In this document: positions 35,318 to 44,774 of the stretch, piece after piece | How the letters are laid out: each line of letters opens with the position of its first letter | Numbering within the stretch: position 1 is the first letter of the stretch | Assembly (NCBI RefSeq): GCF_001458295.1 | Contig: NZ_CYUD01000004.1 | Coordinates: 248,001 to 312,000 of the forward strand | DNA: 64,000 bases | Direction of reading: 5' to 3' | From: Ruegeria denitrificans | GTDB lineage: Bacteria > Pseudomonadota > Alphaproteobacteria > Rhodobacterales > Rhodobacteraceae | Program-made: the position numbers and the translations under genes | Notes under the pieces: generated by a model | What the model was told of the DNA's origin: nothing | Database searches by the model: none | Seen by the model: only the letters and a program-made list of their open reading frames with translations

Positions 35318-35638
35318 ATGACCACATTCGACGAACGTGAAGCCGCGTTTGAAAACAAGTTCGCGCATGATGAAAAAATGCAGTTCATTGCCCGCATGCG
35401 CCGCAACCGTTTCATGGCTGTCTGGGCCTCGACCCTGAAGGGTGAGACGGTCGAAAAAGCACGGGCTTACGGCCAGGAACTAGTACATACGGACCTTCAG
35501 AATGTAAGCGAAGATGACGTCGTCGAAGCCGTAAAAGGATATTTGGGCAATTTGGCCGATGAGGCAAAAATTCGCGAAAAGATGTCCGAACTTCTGATCG
35601 AAGCAAAAGAACAGGTAATGGCAGAGGCCGAAATTTAA
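35318..35638 (+). CDS. F1-ATPase zeta subunit (DUF1476)
   Basis: 106 residues, all-helical. DUF1476 opening FDEREAAFENKFAHDEKMQF carries the N-terminal inhibitory helix, and the core KEQVMAEAE-type four-helix bundle follows. In Paracoccus denitrificans this protein is the natural inhibitor that blocks ATP hydrolysis by F1 under low energy; the same role is expected here. Monocistronic: own promoter region and terminator. Confidence 0.93.
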   Translation: MTTFDEREAAFENKFAHDEKMQFIARMRRNRFMAVWASTLKGETVEKARAYGQELVHTDLQNVSEDDVVEAVKGYLGNLADEAKIREKMSELLIEAKEQVMAEAEI

Positions 35639-35688
35639 GGTTTAAACTGCAAATCTCATGATCTTCATGAGAATTATGAGTTTGATTT

Positions 35689-35727
35689 GGCGTCCCTGTC
35701 ATGAGACACGGGGCGCCTCTCTTATTA
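35689..35727 (+). terminator. Terminator of the zeta-subunit gene
   Basis: GGCGTCCCTGTC-ATGA-GACACGGGGCGCC, a 12-bp stem with one bulged C, then TCTCTTATTAT. An additional perfect hairpin TCTCATGA/TCATGAGA lies at 35654-35672. Confidence 0.75.
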
Positions 35728-35761
35728 TCAGGCCAATTGGGCCTTTTCCCGGATTACTCCA

Positions 35762-36778
35762 ATGACAAATGCACTGACCCAGCTTCTCAAAACCACCGAT
35801 GCCATTCTGGCAGATGGTGCAACGGGTACCAACCTGTTCAACATGGGTTTGCAATCAGGTGATGCGCCCGAGTTGTGGAACGTAGAAGCGCCGGACAAAA
35901 TCCGCGCGTTGTATCAGGGTTCGGTCGATGCGGGCAGCGATCTGTTTCTGACCAACACTTTTGGCGGCACCTCGGCGCGGCTGAAACTGCACGATGCGCA
36001 AAACCGTGTCGCCGAATTGAACCGGATCGGTGCTGAACTGGGGCGTGAGGTTGCGGACAAAGCTGGACGTACGGTTGTCGTGGCCGGATCGGTCGGTCCG
36101 ACCGGCGAGATTCTAGAGCCCGTCGGCAGCTTGACCCACGCCGAAGCCGTTGAGATGTTTCATGAACAGGCCGATGCGCTCAAGGCCGGTGGTGCCGATG
36201 TTCTGTGGCTGGAAACCATCAGCGCCCCCGAAGAATTCCGCGCCGCTGCTGAGGCGTTCGCCCTGGCTAATATGCCCTGGTGCGGAACCATGAGCTTTGA
36301 CACGGCCGGACGTACCATGATGGGGGTCACCTCGTCCGACTTGGCGCAGCTGGTTGAAACCCTGCCTAACCCACCGATCGCCTTCGGGGCCAACTGTGGC
36401 ACCGGCGCGTCGGATATCCTTCGCACCGTGCTGGGCTTTGCCGCGCAAGGCACCGAACGCCCCGTGATCTCGAAGGGCAATGCCGGTATTCCGAAATACG
36501 TCGACGGTCACATTCACTATGACGGAACGCCTGAGTTGATGGGTGAATACGCCGCCATGGCACGAGATTCCGGAGCTACAATCATCGGTGGTTGCTGCGG
36601 TACAATGCCAGATCACTTGCGTAAGATGCGCGAAGCCCTGGACACCCGGTCGCGCGGATCTCGCCCGACATTGGATCAGATCACCGATGCGTTAGGGCCG
36701 TTTTCCTCGGCTTCGGACGGCACCGGAGACGATGCCGCCGCACCCGAGCGGCGCACACGCCGCCGCCGCCGCGCCTGA
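35762..36778 (+). CDS. bmt: Betaine-homocysteine methyltransferase
   Basis: Moves a methyl group from glycine betaine (or DMSP in some enzymes) to homocysteine, giving methionine. 338 residues, the compact bacterial type. LADGATGTNLF at the N-terminus, zinc cysteines in GANCGTGA (about 210) and GGCCGT (about 277), FLTNTFGGTSARL and VVVAGSVGPTGEI. The C-terminus ends in a run of arginines (RRTRRRRRA), a basic tail beyond the catalytic domain. ATG 35762 follows a terminator and stands alone; together with dmdA it marks use of methylated osmolytes. Confidence 0.93.
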   Translation: MTNALTQLLKTTDAILADGATGTNLFNMGLQSGDAPELWNVEAPDKIRALYQGSVDAGSDLFLTNTFGGTSARLKLHDAQNRVAELNRIGAELGREVADKAGRTVVVAGSVGPTGEILEPVGSLTHAEAVEMFHEQADALKAGGADVLWLETISAPEEFRAAAEAFALANMPWCGTMSFDTAGRTMMGVTSSDLAQLVETLPNPPIAFGANCGTGASDILRTVLGFAAQGTERPVISKGNAGIPKYVDGHIHYDGTPELMGEYAAMARDSGATIIGGCCGTMPDHLRKMREALDTRSRGSRPTLDQITDALGPFSSASDGTGDDAAAPERRTRRRRRA

Positions 36779-36783
36779 ACGGT

Positions 36784-37560
36784 TCAGCGCCCTTCAAATT
36801 TCGGGGGGCGTTTTTCCATAAAGGCCACGACACCTTCGGCAAAATCGCGGCTGCGCCCGCATTCACCCTGCAAATGCGCCTCTGACGCCAATTGCTGTGG
36901 CAAGGTATTCTCATACGTTCCGCGGATGGCCTGTTTGATCGCACCAAACCCTGCTGTGGGGCCATTCGCCAGATAGGCCGCACACTTGCGCCAATGGGCA
37001 TCGAAATCGGCGTCGGGAACAGCCTCCCAGATCAGCCCCCACTCATCGGCCTGCCGCGCGCTGATCTTGTCGGCGAACAAGGCCGCCCCCATAGCCTTGG
37101 CAAACCCCATTTGACGCGGCATGAACCACGTGCCACCGGCGTCCGGCAACAGCCCGATCCGTGCAAAAGCCTGCAGGAAATAGGCGCTTTCCGTAGCAAT
37201 CACCACATCAGCGCACAGCGCAAGGTTTGCCCCTGCCCCCGCCGCAGGACCGTTCACAGCCGCAATGGTGGGCACCGGGCAATCATAAATCGTTTCAAGC
37301 ATCGGTTCGTATTCATCACGCAGCGTGCGTTCCAGATCGACCTTGCCTGTGCTGGACGCATCACCAAGATCCTGACCTGAACAAAAGGCACCCCCTGCCC
37401 CGGTCAGAACGATCGCTCGTGCATGACGCGCGGCATGCTTCATAGCGTGCGTGACCTCGGCCCGCATTTGCGCCGTCATCGCGTTCATCTTTTCGGGCCG
37501 GTTCAGGGTGACAACCGCTAAATCGTCCGTGATGTCCAACAGGATCGTTTCGTATTCCAT
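36784..37560 (-). CDS. Enoyl-CoA hydratase/isomerase family protein
   Basis: Crotonase fold, 258 residues from ATG 37560 after GGGGGAAGG. Oxyanion hole in GAGGAFCSGQDL (about 65) and INGPAAGAGANLA-like AVNGPAAGAGANLALC (about 105); the Glu general base positions look changed (ARIGLLPDAGGTWFMPRQMG retains the Asp but not the second Glu), which is the PaaG pattern: the phenylacetate 1,2-epoxyphenylacetyl-CoA isomerase. Function could still be a hydratase. Downstream of ccmH on the same strand. Confidence 0.85.
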   Translation of the reverse strand: MEYETILLDITDDLAVVTLNRPEKMNAMTAQMRAEVTHAMKHAARHARAIVLTGAGGAFCSGQDLGDASSTGKVDLERTLRDEYEPMLETIYDCPVPTIAAVNGPAAGAGANLALCADVVIATESAYFLQAFARIGLLPDAGGTWFMPRQMGFAKAMGAALFADKISARQADEWGLIWEAVPDADFDAHWRKCAAYLANGPTAGFGAIKQAIRGTYENTLPQQLASEAHLQGECGRSRDFAEGVVAFMEKRPPKFEGR

Positions 37561-37632
37561 GAACCTTCCCCCAATTCCAAGCTTTTCTGAACCCTGACCC
37601 AAATGGAGGGGAAGGAAAAGATGAACGCGGGG

Positions 37633-38088
37633 TCAGTCTTCAAGAATCTGGCGCAAACGCTCTTTCTCAGCCTCGCTGAGCGTACCCTTTTCGGCCTCGA
37701 CCTGAACCTGAGACCGTTTGCGTAGAAAACTCCAGCCCATGACGGCGGCGATCAACAGCATAATCGGCCCGGCCAGCCACAGCATCAGGTTCGATCCCGA
37801 AGTTGTTGGCTTCAGCAGCACATATTCGCCATAGCGGTCGACGATGAACGCAATGGCCTCGTCATCTGTATCCCCGGCCACAAGCCGTTCACGCAGCAAC
37901 AGACGCAGATCACGCGCCAGTTCAGCGTTGCTTTCGTCGATGCTTTCGTTGCGGCAAACCAGACAACGCAGACCAGTACTGAGGTCCCGCGCCCGCTGTT
38001 CCAACGCTGGGTCGTCCAGTACTTCGTCCGGCTGCACGGCAAACAGAGGCGACGCAATCAGCGTCAGGATCAGGATCAGACGTTTCAT
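37633..38088 (-). CDS. ccmH: Cytochrome c-type biogenesis protein CcmH (CycL)
   Basis: Thiol reductase subunit of the System I cytochrome c maturation machine. 151 residues from ATG 38088: cleavable signal (ILILTLIASPLFA), the redox motif LRCLVCRNESIDES (Cys pair), ARDLRLLLRERL helix bundle and a C-terminal membrane helix (LWLAGPIMLLIAAVMGW). It overlaps ccmF by ATGA, and together they form the heme ligation complex. Confidence 0.95.
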   Translation of the reverse strand: MKRLILILTLIASPLFAVQPDEVLDDPALEQRARDLSTGLRCLVCRNESIDESNAELARDLRLLLRERLVAGDTDDEAIAFIVDRYGEYVLLKPTTSGSNLMLWLAGPIMLLIAAVMGWSFLRKRSQVQVEAEKGTLSEAEKERLRQILED

Positions 38089-40049
38089 TCTGCAGGTACT
38101 CCGCCCGTTGGGGCCTTGCGCGCACCTGCCGCCACACGGAACCGGCGGTCCGACAGGCTGAGCAAACCGCCCAGAGCCATCAGGATACATCCACCCCAGA
38201 TCCAGTTGGCCAGCGGCTTGATATAGGTCCGCATGACCCAGCCTCCATCCGCCTGCTGATCACCGATAACCACGTAGAGATCCCCCAGGAACCGGTAATC
38301 AATTGCAGCTTCGGTCGTGGGCATCCGTGCCACCGGGTAATCGCGCTTTTCAGGATGCAATGTTCCCATAGGCCATCCATGCTTTTCGATCCGAACGTCA
38401 GCAGTGGTCGAGAAATAGTTTGGCCCTTCAACAAGCCGGACGTCTTCCAAGGTCAGAGTAAACTGTCCCACCTCGAACGGTTGACCGGGTTGTGCAACGC
38501 GAATGTCCTCAACCTCCCACGCGGTTAGCCCGGCGATGGCAAACATAGTGACGCCCATACCTGTATGGGCCACGGCTTTGCCCCAATCCGCCCCCGGCAG
38601 ACGGAACAGACGTTTCAGATTGCCTTTGCGGCCCGTACGGCTCCACAAATCAACTGCCGCGCCAAAGGTGATCCATGCGCCAAGGAACAGCCCAACCGGA
38701 CCCAGTGCACTGCGCCCCGTCTGCATTGCCCAAACCAGCAACGCCAACGCAACAGCCAGCACAAAGGCATAGCGCAGCGAATAGGCGGTTTTCCCAAGCT
38801 TGCCGCGCTTCCAAGGCAACATCGCGCCCACTGGCAATGCGATCCCAAGCGCAACCATGAATGGCGTAAACGCCGAGTTGAAGAACGGTGCCCCAACCGA
38901 GAGTTTGCGGTCAAAGGCCATCTCAGCCACCATCGGCCACATTGTCCCGACGAAAACGACGAAACAGCTGACCGCCAACAGAATATTGTTCAGTATCAGC
39001 GCGCTTTCACGGCTGACCATGCCAAAGACGCCCTTGGCCTCCATCGCCTGTGCCCGCGCGGCAAACAGGGTCAGCGCGCCGCCGATGAAGATCACCAGAA
39101 TAATCAGGATGAACACCCCACGCTCGGGGTCATTGGCGAACGCATGGACCGAGGTCAACAGACCCGAGCGCACGATGAACGTTCCGATCAGCGAGAAACC
39201 AAATGCAATAATCGCCAGCAGGATCGTCCAGCTTTTCAACGACTCGCGTTTCTCCACAACAATGGCCGAATGCAGCAACGCTGCGGCCAGCAGCCAGGGC
39301 ATGAACGAGGCATTTTCAACCGGGTCCCAAAACCAGAACCCGCCCCAACCAAGCTCATAGTAGGCCCACCAGGAACCCAGTGCGATACCGATGGTTAGAA
39401 ACACCCAGGCCGCCAGCGTCCAGGGCCGCACCCATCGGCCCCATGCGGCATCCACGCGCCCCTCGATCAAGGCAGCGACTGCAAAGCTGAACGCCATGCT
39501 TAGCCCTACATAGCCCAGATACAGAAACGGTGGATGAAAAGCCAAACCGGGGTCTTGCAGCAACGGGTTCAAATCGCGCCCGTCAAAGGGCGCCACGATA
39601 AGCCGGTCGAACGGGTTTGAGGTGAACAGGATAAACGCAAAGAACGCCACTCCGATTGCGCCCTGCACCGCCAATACGCGGGCCTTGAGTGTCGGCGGCA
39701 AGCCTCCCCCAAAAAACGCTGCCATGGCTCCAAACAGGGACACGATGAGAACCCACAACAGCATTGAGCCTTCGTGGTTACCCCATGTTCCGCTGATCTT
39801 GTACAGCATCGGCTTGGCCGAGTGGCTGTTTTCCACCACGATCCTCAGTGAAAAATCCGACGTCACAAACGCCCAAACCAGCGCCCCGAACGAAAATGCG
39901 ACCATTGAGAACTGAATGATGGCTGCCGGTTCGGCAAAATTCATCCAACTGGGCCAGCGTTTGGCGGCACCTATCAGCGGAACCACCGACTGTACGATGG
40001 CAACCAAAAAAGCGAGGATCAGGGCAAAGTGGCCGAGTTCAGTAATCAT
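38085..40049 (-). CDS. ccmF: Cytochrome c heme lyase subunit CcmF
   Basis: Heme-handling membrane protein of System I. 654 residues, about 15 membrane helices. WWD-type heme motif GWGGFWFWDPVENASFMPWL (about 232-251), NEGSMLLW-like NHEGSMLLWVL and GLLTSVHAFANDPERGVFIL. Coupled to ccmH. The lysin/holin pair lies upstream, with the ccmE terminator before it. Confidence 0.96.
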   Translation of the reverse strand: MITELGHFALILAFLVAIVQSVVPLIGAAKRWPSWMNFAEPAAIIQFSMVAFSFGALVWAFVTSDFSLRIVVENSHSAKPMLYKISGTWGNHEGSMLLWVLIVSLFGAMAAFFGGGLPPTLKARVLAVQGAIGVAFFAFILFTSNPFDRLIVAPFDGRDLNPLLQDPGLAFHPPFLYLGYVGLSMAFSFAVAALIEGRVDAAWGRWVRPWTLAAWVFLTIGIALGSWWAYYELGWGGFWFWDPVENASFMPWLLAAALLHSAIVVEKRESLKSWTILLAIIAFGFSLIGTFIVRSGLLTSVHAFANDPERGVFILIILVIFIGGALTLFAARAQAMEAKGVFGMVSRESALILNNILLAVSCFVVFVGTMWPMVAEMAFDRKLSVGAPFFNSAFTPFMVALGIALPVGAMLPWKRGKLGKTAYSLRYAFVLAVALALLVWAMQTGRSALGPVGLFLGAWITFGAAVDLWSRTGRKGNLKRLFRLPGADWGKAVAHTGMGVTMFAIAGLTAWEVEDIRVAQPGQPFEVGQFTLTLEDVRLVEGPNYFSTTADVRIEKHGWPMGTLHPEKRDYPVARMPTTEAAIDYRFLGDLYVVIGDQQADGGWVMRTYIKPLANWIWGGCILMALGGLLSLSDRRFRVAAGARKAPTGGVPAE

Positions 40050-40124
40050 GGCCCCGGGTATATTCCTGTTCCGGGGCGAGCACCAACCACTTTCGCCCCT
40101 TTGGGGCGAGCATAGTGTCGCGGG

Positions 40125-40703
40125 TCAAGCGACCCGTTTGCGCCGCCAATCCTCAAGCGCCGGATTCGCATCCGGGTGACCCGCTTTTTCCGCCAACACG
40201 GCGTTTGTCCCCGGATCAGCCACTCCGACGACGTCGCTGCGCAGCGCCTTCAGGGTCTGCAGATTTTCAACGACCTGAGGCGTGCGACTCATCGTGGCGG
40301 TGATCTCGCGTTGCAGGTCTTGCACCTTTGCCTGATGGCGCGCCCCGAAATAAAAAGACACGATCACCCCTAACAGCCACCACAAAGGTTCAGGAACCAG
40401 AGCAATCCCTTGCATGCGGGCCGCGAACCAAACCGGATCAACCATCGCCGCAACAAACAATCCCAATGTGCCCAATGCCATCGCCGGCCGAGGCAGACGG
40501 TTAAGCCCATCCATGACCCGATCGAACGCGCCCTTGTGCAGGGCTTTGAATTCATCGCCAAACTGAACCATCGCCTGCTGACGCAAAACCAACCCGCGCT
40601 CTGCCCCATTTTCCGCGTTTTCTCGAAATATTTCAGCGGTTTCGCGCAGGGCATTGCGACTACCACCAAACAAAAACGCCAATACGTCCGAAATCAAACC
40701 CAT
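40125..40703 (-). CDS. Holin of GTA type (3TM holin family)
   Basis: 192 residues. N-terminal amphipathic helix, then membrane helices around 73-92 (PAMALGTLGLFVAAMV) and 103-120 (PEPLWWLLGVIVSFYFGARH), followed by a charged coiled tail (KVQDLQREITATM) and ENLQTLKALRS. It resembles the holin of the Rhodobacter gene transfer agent. It overlaps the lysin by 10 bases, the usual lysis-cassette arrangement. No other GTA structural gene is in the window. Confidence 0.78.
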   Translation of the reverse strand: MGLISDVLAFLFGGSRNALRETAEIFRENAENGAERGLVLRQQAMVQFGDEFKALHKGAFDRVMDGLNRLPRPAMALGTLGLFVAAMVDPVWFAARMQGIALVPEPLWWLLGVIVSFYFGARHQAKVQDLQREITATMSRTPQVVENLQTLKALRSDVVGVADPGTNAVLAEKAGHPDANPALEDWRRKRVA

Positions 40704-41305
40704 CCAGCAACCCTCGCTTGAAACTCTGCGTCACTTAGGTGGTAATTTGGCGAAAGGAACTCCTCGGCCCGGCGAATCCAGCCGCCTTTACCGCCTGCCC
40801 GGGTGCGGGCATATTTGCGGGATGCAGGGCGGTGATCGGCCATTCGAAAATAGTAGTTCCGCCGCGCAACGCCATACGCATCCCTGAGTGCATTCGGTTC
40901 TGGGTCAGCAGCATTGCGGCAGGCTTGCGCAGTTTTAGGACCAACAACCCCATCAACCACGACGGCAAACCCCATATCGCGCAGCAGACGTTGCAGGATT
41001 TTGACAGCGTTGCTCCCCGCGTTGACATACATGTCGAAAACCGAAGCCTGCAGTTCACGCGGCAACAAGTCCAACCGAGGTTGTTCAAAATAATGCTGCT
41101 CGAATATGTCTACGGCTTGAGACTTGCTCAGCATCCGCACATCCACACTATTGATCACTCCATCGCACGACAGATCAAGCCCAAGGCGACGCATCGTATG
41201 AATGGTCACCCCGTATTTAGTCGCTCCGCCGGGATCATCCGGATCATCAACGAAACCGCCTTCGCGCGCCACGATCTCAGTTGCAATCTGTCGCACCGTC
41301 TGCAT
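40694..41305 (-). CDS. GH108 peptidoglycan hydrolase (GTA endolysin type)
   Basis: 203 residues from ATG 41305 after GGAGGG. Muramidase of glycoside hydrolase family 108: catalytic Glu in REGGFVDDPDDPGGATKYGVT near residue 13-30, then the C-terminal peptidoglycan-binding part (GFAVVVDGVVGPKTAQACRN). The holin lies just downstream. The pair is homologous in type to the endolysin-holin genes that release gene transfer agents in Rhodobacterales. It lies behind the ccmE terminator. Confidence 0.85.
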   Translation of the reverse strand: MQTVRQIATEIVAREGGFVDDPDDPGGATKYGVTIHTMRRLGLDLSCDGVINSVDVRMLSKSQAVDIFEQHYFEQPRLDLLPRELQASVFDMYVNAGSNAVKILQRLLRDMGFAVVVDGVVGPKTAQACRNAADPEPNALRDAYGVARRNYYFRMADHRPASRKYARTRAGGKGGWIRRAEEFLSPNYHLSDAEFQARVAGWV

Positions 41306-41361
41306 TGGACCCTCCGCTTGTCGTTGAACAAACGCTGAGGCAATCCGGTTAAATCCAAACA

Positions 41362-41391
41362 ACGAAAAAGGGCGCTGCTTGCGCAACGCCC
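41362..41391 (-). terminator. Terminator of ccmE
   Basis: On the minus strand GGGCGTTGC-GCAA-GCAGCGCCC followed by TTTTTCGTTGTTT: strong stem and U-tract, 30 bases past the ccmE stop. Thus the lysin gene starts a new transcript. Confidence 0.88.
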
Positions 41392-41420
41392 GTCAATTTT
41401 GTCCTGCTAGCCGGCGACGA

Positions 41421-41867
41421 TTAGCTTTCGCCAGCCTCTTTGTACACTCCCTGTTTTTTCAGTGCGTCGACCACCTCTTTCGGCATGTATGTTTCATCAT
41501 GTTTTGCTAGAATTTCAGTGGCTTCGAACACACCGTTCACGTAAGAACCGGTCCCCACCATGCCTTGGTTTTCCGCGAACAGATCCGGCAGAACCCCGGT
41601 AAACGCCACTGGCACGCTTTCACCGCCATCGGTTACGACGAAACGCACAGTCTTACCCTGTCCGCGAATGATCGAGCCTTCTTCGACCAAACCTCCAATG
41701 CGAAACACTTCGGTCGGTTTCGGAGGTTCAGCAATCACCTGACTGGGTGAGCGGAAAAAGTTGATGCCGTCACGCATCGCAAACCCAATCAACCCCGTCG
41801 CCAAGACCAAAGCCACGACGGCCAGAAGAATGACTTGAACACGACGACGTTTCTTGAGCGTTTTCAT
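41421..41867 (-). CDS. ccmE: Heme chaperone CcmE
   Basis: Covalently holds heme in the periplasm and passes it to CcmF/H. 148 residues: basic start, single membrane anchor (VILLAVVALVLATGLIGFAM), OB-fold beta-barrel, and the heme-binding His in ILAKHDETYMPKE with the following Tyr. 7 bases after argC, so cotranscribed with it. Confidence 0.96.
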   Translation of the reverse strand: MKTLKKRRRVQVILLAVVALVLATGLIGFAMRDGINFFRSPSQVIAEPPKPTEVFRIGGLVEEGSIIRGQGKTVRFVVTDGGESVPVAFTGVLPDLFAENQGMVGTGSYVNGVFEATEILAKHDETYMPKEVVDALKKQGVYKEAGES

Positions 41868-41874
41868 ACCGTCC

Positions 41875-42903
41875 TCACGGGAATAGTGGGGCCATCATCA
41901 GCCCCCGGGTTTCATCTTCACCTAACATCAGGTTGGCGTTCTGCAAGGCTTGGCCGCTGCTACCTTTTGTCAGGTTATCCAAAGCGCCGACTACGATAGC
42001 GCGGCGTTCTATCCGGTCGCCGACAACTCCGATATGGCAGAAATTCGAACCGCGCACATGGTGGGTCGAAGGTGTTTCGCCGAACGGCAATATCTGGACA
42101 AAGGGTTCATCTTCATAGGCTTTGGCAAGCGTCTCATATACGCTGGCCGGGTCACCCTTAACGTACGTCGTCGCCAGAATACCCCGGTTAGCCGGGACCA
42201 GATGCGGCGTAAACTGAACATGCACGGTACGTCCGGCCAGTGCCGAGAACTCCTGATCGAACTCGCCCAGATGACGGTGTGTTCCACCCACGGCATAGGC
42301 ATTATAGCCCTCGCTAAGCTCTGCGTGCAGCAGGTTTTCCTTCAGCGACCGTCCTGCGCCCGATACGGCACATTTCAGATCCAGCACGATGTCGTCGAGA
42401 TCAATAACTCCTGCCGAGATCAGCGGACGCAGCACATACTGACCCGTCGCCGCATTACAACCAGTGCCCGCCACCAGCCGCGCGTTGCGGATGTCATCCC
42501 GGTAGAATTCGGTCAGGCCATAGACGGCCTCTTCCTGCTGTTGTAGCGCCACGTGCGGGTTGCCGTACCACTTTTCGTATTCGTCCGGGTCCCGCAGACG
42601 GAAATCCGCGGACAGATCGACAATCTTCAGGTTTTTCGGCAGGTCACGAATGACCTCCTGGCTGGTTTTGTGCGGCAAGGCGCAGAAACACAGGTCGACC
42701 GCAGAAAAGTCGATCTCAGAGATTTTGCACAGGTCCGGTAAATCCATATGGCGCAGATGTGGAAAGACCTGCGCCATTGACATGCCTGCTTTCCGCTCGG
42801 CTGCCAGGGCGGTGATTTCCAGATTCGGGTGCTCGGCGATCAGCCGCACCAATTCGGCGCCGGTATAACCGGATGCGCCCAGAATTGCGATTTTATGGGT
42901 CAT
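41875..42903 (-). CDS. argC: N-acetyl-gamma-glutamyl-phosphate reductase ArgC
   Basis: NADPH reduction in arginine synthesis. 342 residues from ATG 42903 with GAGGTCTGAC upstream; nine extra codons to an earlier start lack a site. [14 protein letters not shown] nucleotide loop, catalytic Cys in [12 protein letters not shown] (about 145) and [12 protein letters not shown]. ccmE follows in the same transcript. Confidence 0.96.
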   Translation of the reverse strand: MTHKIAILGASGYTGAELVRLIAEHPNLEITALAAERKAGMSMAQVFPHLRHMDLPDLCKISEIDFSAVDLCFCALPHKTSQEVIRDLPKNLKIVDLSADFRLRDPDEYEKWYGNPHVALQQQEEAVYGLTEFYRDDIRNARLVAGTGCNAATGQYVLRPLISAGVIDLDDIVLDLKCAVSGAGRSLKENLLHAELSEGYNAYAVGGTHRHLGEFDQEFSALAGRTVHVQFTPHLVPANRGILATTYVKGDPASVYETLAKAYEDEPFVQILPFGETPSTHHVRGSNFCHIGVVGDRIERRAIVVGALDNLTKGSSGQALQNANLMLGEDETRGLMMAPLFP

Positions 42904-42997
42904 GTCAGACCTCTTGTTCCAGTGTGTCACATATCACGACCGCCGATGTGACGGTCTTCGAATAAAGGAGAGTGCGCAGCAGCGTCCTTGACCTAAG

Positions 42998-43807
42998 TCA
43001 GGCGGCCTCGAACGAAATTTGTCGTCGGAGGAACTGCGTTGCCCGGTTGCTTACGAAATCCGGCTTACCGGTGGTCAGAAATCCGCCCTTAGCATCGCCC
43101 TGCATATTCGGGTGGCGTTGCAAGTAATCCGCAAGGCTTTCGGCCACCAAGGCGCCCTGGCTGAATACCTGAACGTCCGGACCCAAAGCGGTTTGAAATG
43201 TTTCGGCCATCAAGGGATAATGCGTGCAGCCCAGAATGGCTGCCTGCGGTTCGGGCATTTTCCGTTTCAGCGCATCGACATGGCTGCGCACCAGTGCTTC
43301 GGCCAGTATCAGGTCGCCGTCTTCGATGGCATCGACCACTCCGCCACAGGCCTGCGCCTCGACATCCACTCCAATGGCGCGGAATGCCAGTTCTCGTTGG
43401 AAGGCACGGCTGGACACCGTTGCAGGCGTGGCAAATAGGGCCACGTGCTTGACGGCAACCTCGCGCGGGGGGCTGTTGTCGCCCCACTGCCGCTCGGTCA
43501 GTGCTTCGATCAAGGGCACAAAAACTCCCAGAACGCGCTTGCCCGCTGGCACACCCTCTTCCTGGATCCGACGCAGCGCGGCGGCACTGGCTGTATTGCA
43601 GGCCAGAATCACAAGATCACACCCACGGTCCCACAGGTTGCCAACAGCGTGCCGCGTCAGATCATAGATATTCTCGGCGTCGCGCACGCCATAAGGCGCA
43701 TGCGCACTGTCCGCGTAATACAGAAAATTCACGTCCGGCAGACGTTTCTGCGCGGCGTCCAGAACGGTCAAACCGCCCAAACCAGAATCAAAAATGCCTA
43801 CTGCCAT
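42998..43807 (-). CDS. murI: Glutamate racemase MurI
   Basis: Makes D-glutamate for peptidoglycan. 269 residues. [11 protein letters not shown] at residues 5-15, catalytic Cys in [12 protein letters not shown] (about 68) and [10 protein letters not shown] (about 193). Start ATG 43807; 8 bases after the acyltransferase gene stop. Confidence 0.96.
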   Translation of the reverse strand: MAVGIFDSGLGGLTVLDAAQKRLPDVNFLYYADSAHAPYGVRDAENIYDLTRHAVGNLWDRGCDLVILACNTASAAALRRIQEEGVPAGKRVLGVFVPLIEALTERQWGDNSPPREVAVKHVALFATPATVSSRAFQRELAFRAIGVDVEAQACGGVVDAIEDGDLILAEALVRSHVDALKRKMPEPQAAILGCTHYPLMAETFQTALGPDVQVFSQGALVAESLADYLQRHPNMQGDAKGGFLTTGKPDFVSNRATQFLRRQISFEAA

Positions 43808-43815
43808 TTGCCCCT

Positions 43816-44694
43816 TTAGGCGCGATGCCGTTCCTCGAATTCATAGCCGTAGTCATAAGACTTCAACGGCGTCGGAGACAGCTCATACGTGGCTTTGCGC
43901 AAGAAATCCATCATCTTGCGCGTATCCGTGGCCAATGGGTCCAGAACGTCGCGACCAATTGGCTCTCCGATGACGACTTTGACAGGCGTATCCACACGTT
44001 TTTTGAACTCTTTGATCAGCAGGCCCATACGCAATGTATTGTGCAAATGGCTGGCGATCTGGAACAAGCGCGACGTGTGCCCGTCAAAGAAAACCGGCAC
44101 CACTGTGGCGTTGGATTTAGCCACCATCCGCGCCGTAAAACCTCGCCAACCCGGATCCATCGGGTGTGAGAATGGCTTTAGTCCGGTACTAACCGTGCCG
44201 CCCGGAAATATCCCGATGGCTCCTCCCTCACCCAGATAGCGCAACGCAGCTTTGCGTGTCTCAATGTTCTGTTTCATCGCATCTTTTGTTTCATCGAACG
44301 AAATCGGTAGGATGATATTGTTCAGATCCTCGGCCTTGCGAAACACGTGATTGGCCAGAATACGGAAATCGCCACGTGTCTGTGACAGGATGTGGCCCAT
44401 CATCAACCCATCCAGGATGCCGTAAGGATGATTGGCAATCAGAATCACGGGCCCGTTCTTTGGGACATTCGTCAACGAACCGCCGACAATATCCAGCGAC
44501 AGACCATAGCGGTCCACCATGACTGACCAAAAGTCACGACCTTTGGCGACTTCATTCTCATACCCGTCCGCACGCTTGATCAGGCGCATCCGGCCCGTGG
44601 TGTTCTCCATCAGTTTGATCACCATCCGTCCGCCCTTGGTTGAGGCGGAATAGGAATAGGAAATGTCACGAACAACATGGTGGCGCGAGGGCAT
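43816..44694 (-). CDS. Lysophospholipid acyltransferase family protein
   Basis: PlsC-like fold, 292 residues from ATG 44694 with GGAGAGTTGT before it. Motif I is [12 protein letters not shown] (His-x4-Asp with changed spacing, NHPYGILD near residue 93), motif [13 protein letters not shown] (about 166). The pattern is close to the ornithine-lipid/hemolysin-like and aminolipid acyltransferases of roseobacters rather than canonical PlsC. Acyl acceptor unknown. Upstream of murI. Confidence 0.85.
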   Translation of the reverse strand: MPSRHHVVRDISYSYSASTKGGRMVIKLMENTTGRMRLIKRADGYENEVAKGRDFWSVMVDRYGLSLDIVGGSLTNVPKNGPVILIANHPYGILDGLMMGHILSQTRGDFRILANHVFRKAEDLNNIILPISFDETKDAMKQNIETRKAALRYLGEGGAIGIFPGGTVSTGLKPFSHPMDPGWRGFTARMVAKSNATVVPVFFDGHTSRLFQIASHLHNTLRMGLLIKEFKKRVDTPVKVVIGEPIGRDVLDPLATDTRKMMDFLRKATYELSPTPLKSYDYGYEFEERHRA

Positions 44695-44774
44695 ACAACT
44701 CTCCAAGCTTTGCGGCCTGCAAGATAAGTATAAGCGGCAATCTTGCCTAGGTTTCGTGACAATCCCGTTACAGA

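Noticed and set aside
38565-39398. Open frame antisense to ccmF
   Set aside because: Arg/Gln/Pro-rich shadow of a membrane protein gene; no start context.
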